Shown piece after piece: positions 6,431 to 11,565 of a stretch of DNA of 11,565 bases. Positions within the stretch are counted from its first letter, which is position 1; every line of letters starts with the position of its first letter. The notes under the pieces were generated by a model, which was not told where the DNA came from, made no database searches, and saw nothing but the letters and a program-made list of their open reading frames with translations. This DNA comes from an uncultured Bacilli bacterium (GTDB taxonomy: Bacteria > Bacillota_I > Bacilli_A > RF39 > UBA660): assembly GCA_934140355.1 (NCBI GenBank), contig CAKPBH010000046.1, positions 1 through 11,565 of the forward strand, given 5' to 3'. A program made the translations under genes and the position numbers.

Positions 6431-8803
6431 TTAATCATGATCTCTTAAAATGGCATGATACTTATCTAAAACAGCGGCAATTGATTTTTCAAATAAAATA
6501 TTTACTTCCTCATCTGTAAGTGTTTTAGCATAATCTTCAAATGTTAACGCAAAAGCAATTGATTTTTTTCCTTCTTCGATATTCTTTCCGCTATAAACAT
6601 CAAAAACAGAAACATCTGTAAGTTTTTTACCCCCTGCTTTTTTAATGACAGAAATAATAGAATCTGCTGGAATATCCTTATCAAGGATGACAGCAAAATC
6701 TTTCTTGATACTAGGATATTTATTTAATTCCGAATATTTATTTCTTCCCACTTTATTAACAAGAAGTTTGTCTAAACTAATCTCGGCAACATAAACATCA
6801 TCTTTTACTTTTTTGGGATGAAGTTTTCCTAAAATACCAATTCTTTTGCCGGAAACTTCAATATAAGCACTTTGATAAGGATGAAATTCAAGAGGATATT
6901 CTCCCGTAACAAAACGATAGCGATTTTCATACCCTAGTGCATGAAGTAACTCTTCAATTATTCCTTTTAAAATATAAAAGTCTACCATTTTCTTACTTCC
7001 AAGAGAGAAATAATATTCTCCAGACATCACGATACATAATTTGTACTCCTCAGAATAAGTATTTTCTTTTTTATAAAATCCCTTAGCCATCTCAAAAATA
7101 CAAATATCTGATAAGTTTCTAGCTCTATTATATTGATAAACCTTCATTAAACTAGGAATCAATGAATAGCGAAGAGCATTCTTTTCTATTGATAAGGGAT
7201 CCATCAAACGGACGGTTTCAAAATCATCTAACGTATAATCATGAACCATCTCCTCTGGCAAAAATATCTGAGTAAGAACTTCATTCAGTCCTAAATCTAC
7301 TAATTTATTTCGAATAAATCTTGTTGTTTTATCATAACTACCACTTCGAATCCCTAATTGAGGTAATTTTCCTTTAATATTATTAATTCCATATATTCTT
7401 CCAACTTCTTCAATTAAATCTTCCTTAATTGAAATATCTAATCTCCTAGAAGGAACACTTACCATCATTTTTCCATCCAAAGTCGAAGTGCTAAATCCTA
7501 AGCGACTAAAAATATTTTGAATCTCGTCTTCGCTAATCTCGGTTCCAAGGACTAAGTTAATATCCGAAGCGGTAATTGCAATAACTTTATCTTGAACACA
7601 AGTCTTATCGTATGTAAAACAAAGATCACTAACCAAAGCCGAAGCATACTTTTCTAATAAATGACAGGCTCTATCCATAGCCATATAAGTTCTCTTTGGA
7701 TCAAGTCCTTTTTCAAAACGGTTAGAGGCCTCACTACGAAGTACTTTTTTGCTCGTCTTTCGAACGCTAACGGCATCAAAAATCGCAGATTCAATAATAA
7801 TTGAGGTCGTATCTTCCATAACCTCGGTTGTAGCACCCCCCATTACTCCAGCAAGGCCAATAGCTTCTTTTGAAGAGGCAATAACAATATCATCAGAGTC
7901 CAACGTACGTGCAACACCATCCAAGGTAATAAGTTCTTCTCCTTCTCTGGCATCTCGAACAACAATTGTATCTCCTAGATGAGTCGCATCATAAAAATGT
8001 AGGGGTTGCCCTGTTTCTAACATAACATAATTAGAAATATCAACAACATTATTAATTGGCCTTATTCCACAAGCAATAAGCCTATTTCGAATAAACTTTG
8101 GACTAGGTCCTATCTTCAAATGATTTACTCTCTTAGCAAGATATAAACTACACTTTTTGGTCTCTACTTCTACTTTTAACTTATCATGACAATTTTTTTC
8201 TACCGTATAACTTAAATCAATAGGACCAACTTTCTTGTTATAGATAGCGCCAAGTTCATAAGCAAGACCTAAAATGCTAAGTTCATCTCCACGATTAGCC
8301 GTAAGTTCAAAATCAATTACTTCATCATCTAATCCTAAATACTTGATTGCATCACTACCAATGACCGCATCATCCCCAAGCTCAGCAATGCCTTCAATAT
8401 CTTCTTTCTTCAAGAATTTATGATCAAGCCCTAATTCTTGAATAGAACATAACATTCCATTAGAAACACAGCCACGAATTTTACCACTTTTAATCACACC
8501 ACCTGGTAGTTTTGCGCCAACTAAAGCAACGATTACCTTCAAGCCCTCTCTAACATTAGGAGCACCACAAACAATATCCAAAACCTCAGTTCCCACATCT
8601 ACTCGACATAAATGCAAATGGTCACTATCTGGGTGCATTTTAACTTCTAAAACTTGACCAACAACCAAATTTGTTGCATTAATGAGAGGGCCACAAGAAT
8701 CATACTCGTTGCCAACTCTTACCATATCTAGGGCAATATCAGAAATGCTTAAATGATCATCAAGAGGAAGATAATCACGAACAAAATTTCTTGATAATAT
8801 CAT
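6431..8803 (-). CDS. pheT: Phenylalanine--tRNA ligase beta subunit
   Basis: The large subunit of the heterotetrameric (alpha2 beta2) synthetase; it binds tRNA-Phe and edits mischarged Tyr-tRNA-Phe, while the alpha subunit carries the aminoacylation site. The product is 790 aa, near the usual ~800. Domains in order: EMAP/OB-like tRNA-binding domain (~40-150, with MHPDSDHLHLCRVDVG and ICGAPN-type VCGAPNVREG), B3/B4 editing domain (~215-375, with INNVVDISNYVMLETGQPLH and RFEKGLDP), B5 DNA-binding-like domain (~405-475), a class II-like core, and the C-terminal FDX-ACB anticodon-binding domain (~695-789, starting KYPSIKKDFAVILD). The start is ATG 8803-8801: it begins with the family-typical MxLSxxxVxDYL, has GGGGAG 4 nt upstream, and lies 1 nt after the pheS stop. 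A longer in-frame start at 8851 would overlap pheS by 47 nt and lacks support. Third gene of the T-box operon. Confidence 0.97.
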   Translation of the reverse strand: MILSRNFVRDYLPLDDHLSISDIALDMVRVGNEYDSCGPLINATNLVVGQVLEVKMHPDSDHLHLCRVDVGTEVLDIVCGAPNVREGLKVIVALVGAKLPGGVIKSGKIRGCVSNGMLCSIQELGLDHKFLKKEDIEGIAELGDDAVIGSDAIKYLGLDDEVIDFELTANRGDELSILGLAYELGAIYNKKVGPIDLSYTVEKNCHDKLKVEVETKKCSLYLAKRVNHLKIGPSPKFIRNRLIACGIRPINNVVDISNYVMLETGQPLHFYDATHLGDTIVVRDAREGEELITLDGVARTLDSDDIVIASSKEAIGLAGVMGGATTEVMEDTTSIIIESAIFDAVSVRKTSKKVLRSEASNRFEKGLDPKRTYMAMDRACHLLEKYASALVSDLCFTYDKTCVQDKVIAITASDINLVLGTEISEDEIQNIFSRLGFSTSTLDGKMMVSVPSRRLDISIKEDLIEEVGRIYGINNIKGKLPQLGIRSGSYDKTTRFIRNKLVDLGLNEVLTQIFLPEEMVHDYTLDDFETVRLMDPLSIEKNALRYSLIPSLMKVYQYNRARNLSDICIFEMAKGFYKKENTYSEEYKLCIVMSGEYYFSLGSKKMVDFYILKGIIEELLHALGYENRYRFVTGEYPLEFHPYQSAYIEVSGKRIGILGKLHPKKVKDDVYVAEISLDKLLVNKVGRNKYSELNKYPSIKKDFAVILDKDIPADSIISVIKKAGGKKLTDVSVFDVYSGKNIEEGKKSIAFALTFEDYAKTLTDEEVNILFEKSIAAVLDKYHAILRDHD

Positions 8804-8804
8804 T

Positions 8805-9863
8805 CTACTCCCCATCCTTTCTATCAAACTCTTGTAAAAAGCGAATATCATTTTGATACATTAGACGAATATCTGGAATTCCATAGCGAAACATCGTAAT
8901 GCGATCCCAACCAGGGCCAAAAGCAAAGCCACCCCAAACCTCGGGATCATATCCATTCATCCTTAAAACATTAGGATGCACCATTCCCGCTGCAAAAACT
9001 TCTATCCATCCAGTATCTTTACACAAATTGCATCCCTTTCCATGACACTTAAAGCAAGTCACATCTACCTCATAAGAAGGCTCTGTGAAAGGAAAATAAC
9101 TAGGTCTAAACCTTAAATCTAAATTACTTCCTAACATATGTCTTGCAAAAACTTCTAAAGTTCCTTTCAAATCAGCTAATGACACATGATTTTCTTTTTT
9201 ATCAACAACTAATCCTTCAATTTGAGAAAACTGAGGAGCATGGGTTGCATCATCTTCTCTTCGATAAGTTTTTCCAGGAACAATAATTCGAATTGGCGTC
9301 TTTCCTTGATGTGCCATCATATATCTTGCTTGAACCGAAGAAGTTTGGGTTCGAAGCAAATAATCGGGCGTAATATAAAAACTATCTTGCATATCTCTGG
9401 CCGGATGCCCCTTAGGTAAATTTAATCGTTCAAAACAATACTCGTCACTTTCTAACTCTGGCCCTGATACCACATCATAGCCCATAGATACAAATAAATC
9501 CTCAATCTCCTCAATGGCCAAACTCATTGGATGCTTGCTTCCCCGTCTTATCTTAGTAGCGGGCAAAGTCACATCAATTTTTTCACGTTCAAGTTGCTCT
9601 TTTATCTTATCTTCCTCTAATTTTTTCTTTAACTCCTCATATTTTTCTAAGAACAACCCTCGAAGTTCATTCACGGCTTGACCAAACGCTTTTTTTTCTT
9701 CCTTATCCAAATTCTTTATCTGACTATTCAACTCTGTAATCAGTCCTTTTTTTCCTAAGTATTTTACTTTTAACTCATTTAACTCATCAAGACGAATCAC
9801 CGTCTCATAATCATACAACATTTTACTTCTTACTTCTTCTACCTGTTTCATCAATTCCACCAT
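8805..9863 (-). CDS. pheS: Phenylalanine--tRNA ligase alpha subunit
   Basis: The catalytic subunit, which activates Phe with ATP and charges tRNA-Phe. The product is 352 aa (typical ~340-350). An N-terminal coiled-coil arm (~1-95) carries the conserved KYLGKKG at 34-40. The class II core follows: motif 1 from HPMSLAIEEIEDLF (111), motif 2 with YRREDDATHAPQFSQIEG (200-217), the FRPSYFPFTEPS loop (252-263), and motif 3 around GFAFGPGWDR (312-321). Four cysteines (C270, C273, C278, C281) form the CxxC...CxxC zinc-ribbon-like insert usual in Firmicutes PheS. Motif 3 reads GPGWDR where many homologues have GMGxER; the arginine is kept. The ATG at 9863 has only a weak purine-rich site (GAAAGAAAG); ATG 9851, four codons in, with GGTGGA upstream, is an alternative start. 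Cotranscribed with the 94-aa gene and pheT. Confidence 0.97.
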   Translation of the reverse strand: MVELMKQVEEVRSKMLYDYETVIRLDELNELKVKYLGKKGLITELNSQIKNLDKEEKKAFGQAVNELRGLFLEKYEELKKKLEEDKIKEQLEREKIDVTLPATKIRRGSKHPMSLAIEEIEDLFVSMGYDVVSGPELESDEYCFERLNLPKGHPARDMQDSFYITPDYLLRTQTSSVQARYMMAHQGKTPIRIIVPGKTYRREDDATHAPQFSQIEGLVVDKKENHVSLADLKGTLEVFARHMLGSNLDLRFRPSYFPFTEPSYEVDVTCFKCHGKGCNLCKDTGWIEVFAAGMVHPNVLRMNGYDPEVWGGFAFGPGWDRITMFRYGIPDIRLMYQNDIRFLQEFDRKDGE

Positions 9864-9964
9864 CTTTCTTTCTATTTTTTATTTGTTTAAAATACTTAAA
9901 ATTTCTAAATCTATTGTATTATCACTTTGATAAATATTCATCATTTCAAGAGGAAATCACTCAG

Positions 9965-10249
9965 TTAGCTATTCTCAAGCAGATTCATCACTTCATCATG
10001 GTTAAAATTCTCCTCGTATTCCTGCATTTTTTTGATAAAATCATGATGAGTAAGCAACAAATCATCAAGTCTTTCTAATACAACATAATCGATATGTTTA
10101 ACACCAAAATTTAACAAATAGCGAATATTTAATTCCATATCTCGTCTATTATTTTTAATTTCTTCTAGTCGATATCTTTGTCTATCCAATAATATTTTAT
10201 ACGTATCATTGTGAATATACTTAAGTAAATACTCTGTTTCTTTTTGCAT
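9965..10249 (-). CDS. 94-aa charged helical protein in the T-box pheST operon, unknown
   Basis: First gene after the Phe T-box leader and therefore probably under the same tRNA-Phe attenuation as pheS and pheT. It has a strong ribosome binding site: AGGAGG at 10254-10259, 4 nt before ATG 10249-10247. The product has no signal peptide, membrane segment or cysteine. It is rich in Lys, Glu, Asp, Asn, Arg and Tyr and looks all-helical, with a likely helix at ~1-42, a short GVKHIDYV turn near 49-56, and a second amphipathic helical part to the end. The coding sense is convincing from the binding site and from a charged, non-low-complexity composition. I do not recognise a family. A 101-bp gap without promoter or terminator separates it from pheS. 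A role near translation or Phe metabolism would be inference from position only. Confidence 0.85.
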   Translation of the reverse strand: MQKETEYLLKYIHNDTYKILLDRQRYRLEEIKNNRRDMELNIRYLLNFGVKHIDYVVLERLDDLLLTHHDFIKKMQEYEENFNHDEVMNLLENS

Positions 10250-10259
10250 CTAACCTCCT

Positions 10260-10491
10260 ATTAACTAAAAAAAGAAAGGTTTGGTTTAAAGGACGAATTA
10301 AAAAATCCGCGGTACCACCTTTCTTTATAGATCTCTATACACTTAAATTACCAATAACGGAGTAACCCGATAAAACTAAAGGAGTGAATTCATCTCCAAG
10401 AAGCGACTCATCTTTCACCTAACACAAGTTCTCTAAACACTTCCTTTAAAGAAACTACTACTTTCCTCATCACAGTTTCATTTTTTCATCA
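10260..10491 (-). ncRNA. T-box riboswitch leader, tRNA-Phe specific (UUC specifier)
   Basis: Minus-strand leader between promoter 10498-10526 and the ribosome binding site of the 94-aa gene. The T-box element AAGGTGGTACCGCGG is at 10321-10307. Stem I landmarks upstream are GATGAGGAAAGTAGT near its base, AGAGAACTTG, and the distal GGTGAAA loop. The specifier region reads GATGAATTCACTCC, giving GAA-UUC-AC with UUC at 10388-10386, a Phe codon that matches the downstream pheST. The antiterminator pairs AAAGG (10322-10318) with CCTTT in CGTCCTTT (10295-10288). Uncharged tRNA-Phe stabilises it and allows readthrough into the operon. Confidence 0.95.
10267..10326 (-). terminator. T-box attenuator terminator
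   Basis: AAAGAAAGGT (10326-10317) pairs with ACCTTTCTTT (10280-10271), followed by TTTT (10270-10267). The 5' arm overlaps the T-box antiterminator strand, so the two structures exclude each other. It stops transcription before the 94-aa gene when tRNA-Phe is charged. Confidence 0.9.
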
Positions 10492-10497
10492 ATTAGT

Positions 10498-10526
10498 ATT
10501 ATAGTATAAAGAGAAGAAGAAGTCAA
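10498..10526 (-). promoter_or_regulatory. Sigma-A promoter of the T-box pheST operon (TTGACT-N17-TATAAT)
   Basis: On the minus strand -35 TTGACT at 10526-10521, a 17-nt spacer, and a perfect -10 TATAAT at 10503-10498. Transcription should begin near 10491, just ahead of T-box stem I. It starts about 10 bp after the stop codon of the upstream surface-protein gene, and I see no good terminator between them, so some readthrough into the leader is possible. Confidence 0.9.
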
Positions 10527-10535
10527 TCACCTTTT

Positions 10536-11234
10536 TTAAGAAGTACAAACAGAATCTGAAACACTTTTTCCAGGATTTCTCTGCAATTCTTTCTTTCCTT
10601 CAGTATATAATTCAACCTCAATTTTTCCGGTTAAGGATTTTCCCATTAACTTAGATTGATCTAGACTACTTGTACAATTCGCAATATCGCTATTCTGACA
10701 ACTGTCACTTAACCATAAATAAAAATGATAAACATCATATCCGGTCTTTGAGGAACTATAACTTGGTAAATCCTGTTGGATGGGTGTTAATACTAATCTT
10801 TTATCCGTACCGATAGTATCAAACTTATAATCAAAACTTCCATTAGAAAGGACAGTATCATCTTTTACCAATTTCCACTTTAAATAAGAACTTAATAAAT
10901 CACAACTTACATTTAAATCTGTCAAGGCAATATCATAGATAATATTATTATTTGTATTTGTGCTAGCTCCTCCCACGGTAAAATCAATTTTTATGACATT
11001 ATCCTCTCTTGTTTCTACCTCACTATCTAAAATAGGTACCATCTCTAAATTACTAGCATCAAACTCTGTATCGCCATATGCACTCTCATCAATCCGAACT
11101 GTACCTGTTGTAAGATTAAAAGGAACACTTGCTTGTAAAAGTGCATAGGTAAATCCGATTCCAAGTAAAATTATTACTCCTATGTAAATTACTAAAATTC
11201 TTCTATCCCAAAAAAAATTCTTTTCCACAATCAT
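10536..11234 (-). CDS. Membrane-anchored extracellular protein with four cysteines, unknown
   Basis: About 232 aa. A short basic N-terminus (WDRR) precedes one strong hydrophobic helix (~14-34), then a ~200-residue outer domain rich in Ser, Thr, Asn and Asp, so a single-pass surface or secreted protein with a signal anchor is likely. The outer part looks beta-rich (for example GTVRIDESAYGDTEF, NVIKIDFTVGG, GKIEVELYTEGKK). Cysteines at ~112, 180, 188 and 231 could form two disulfides. I recall similar proteins from gut Bacilli without a known role; kinship with TasA/camelysin-like beta-sandwich or pilin-like proteins is possible but unproven. No LPxTG sorting signal is present. Two adjacent ATGs occur (11237 and 11234); I prefer 11234, which lies 4 nt from AAGGCGG (11245-11239) against 1 nt for the other. 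It has its own promoter at 11269-11297. Confidence 0.85.
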   Translation of the reverse strand: MIVEKNFFWDRRILVIYIGVIILLGIGFTYALLQASVPFNLTTGTVRIDESAYGDTEFDASNLEMVPILDSEVETREDNVIKIDFTVGGASTNTNNNIIYDIALTDLNVSCDLLSSYLKWKLVKDDTVLSNGSFDYKFDTIGTDKRLVLTPIQQDLPSYSSSKTGYDVYHFYLWLSDSCQNSDIANCTSSLDQSKLMGKSLTGKIEVELYTEGKKELQRNPGKSVSDSVCTS

Positions 11235-11268
11235 CATTCCGCCTTACTTTTCTCTTACTCTAAAATTA

Positions 11269-11297
11269 AGTATAGCAAAAAACCAAAAGAAATTCAA
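11269..11297 (-). promoter_or_regulatory. Promoter of the surface-protein gene (TTGAAT-N17-TGC-TATACT)
   Basis: On the minus strand -35 TTGAAT at 11297-11292, a 17-nt spacer, and -10 TATACT at 11274-11269 preceded by an extended -10 TG. Initiation near 11262 gives a leader of about 27 nt before the start codon. Confidence 0.8.
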
Positions 11298-11565
11298 TCT
11301 ATCGTTACAAATTAAAGAAAATTTACTTTATCCTAATTTTTATAAAGCAACTTATTAATATTTTCTAAAAGTACTCTTTTTATGAGGTAAAATTTCTTAC
11401 TGAAGTGGAGAAAAAAAGATAAAAATAAATTAGCCAATTAAAAATATGAATTTTTTTTAATTTATGCTTGACAAAATATACATTATCGCCCGAGTTTGAC
11501 AGTTTTAATTTAAAAATCCTCTCTAGGTATTATAAAACCTAGTTTTTCTTTGTTAACTTTGTTGC
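11298..11565. other. AT-rich right-edge intergenic region, no gene found
   Basis: With the promoter and leader of the surface-protein gene this makes about 330 bp without a coding frame of useful length on either strand. Two plus-strand TTGACA hexamers (11468-11473 and 11496-11501) have no -10 at workable distance. The one structured element is the inverted repeat near 11523-11542, described separately. Confidence 0.5.
11523..11556 (-). promoter_or_regulatory. Possible promoter with a palindrome over its -10, or a weak plus-strand terminator
   Basis: On the minus strand TTAACA (11556-11551), a 16-nt spacer, and TATAAT (11534-11529) form a fair sigma-A promoter. Its -10 lies between the arms of the inverted repeat CTAGGT (11523-11528) / ACCTAG (11537-11542), as an operator would. 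On the plus strand the same repeat has a 6-bp stem and is followed by TTTTT, so a weak terminator for a transcript entering from the left is the alternative. Confidence 0.35.

Noticed and set aside
8804..8851. Longer pheT start overlapping pheS
   Set aside because: Sixteen extra residues without family similarity; the ATG at 8803 has a ribosome binding site and the typical PheT N-terminus.
9879..9944. 21-codon minus-strand frame between the 94-aa gene and pheS (MMNIYQSDNTIDLEILSILNK)
   Set aside because: No Shine-Dalgarno sequence, no Phe codons that would suggest a leader peptide, and a length expected by chance.
11468..11501. Two plus-strand TTGACA boxes as tandem promoters
   Set aside because: Neither has a -10-like hexamer at 15-19 nt and no plus-strand gene follows before the window ends.

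Overview
The window is about 30% G+C and reads as chromosome of an anaerobic, low-GC Firmicute (Bacilli, possibly an Erysipelotrichia- or RF39-like lineage) that sporulates or descends from spore-formers. Grounds: an oxygen-sensitive class III ribonucleotide reductase, the spore-cortex set dacB-spmA-spmB, a Phe T-box leader, near-consensus sigma-A promoters, AGGAGG-type ribosome binding sites and the standard genetic code (Trp is TGG; every stop seen is TAA or TAG). The taxon is an inference; there is no rRNA here.

Layout. Every long gene is on the minus strand. From the left edge: nrdD (3' end outside the window) with a perfect-consensus promoter; a roughly 500-bp AT-rich region holding a 17-bp perfect inverted repeat and, on the plus strand, a 44-codon Asn-rich ORF with a sigma-K-like promoter, a ribosome binding site and a terminator shared with the converging operon; dacB-spmA-spmB; a leucine-rich-repeat (LRR) protein gene built from 42-residue double repeats; the phenylalanyl-tRNA synthetase operon (94-aa unknown gene, pheS, pheT) behind a T-box leader with a UUC specifier; and a membrane-anchored, cysteine-containing surface protein with its own promoter. 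The last 330 bp at the right edge hold no gene.

How it works together. The T-box senses uncharged tRNA-Phe and adjusts pheST and the small unknown gene cotranscribed with it. DacB, SpmA and SpmB act together on spore cortex and core dehydration. The Asn-rich ORF lies tail to tail with that operon, and its sigma-K-like promoter suggests, without proving, a late mother-cell spore protein.

There is no clear new multi-gene defence or mobile system. The least explained items are the 44-aa Asn-rich ORF, the 94-aa gene in the pheST operon, the LRR protein, and the long inverted repeat that abuts the nrdD promoter.
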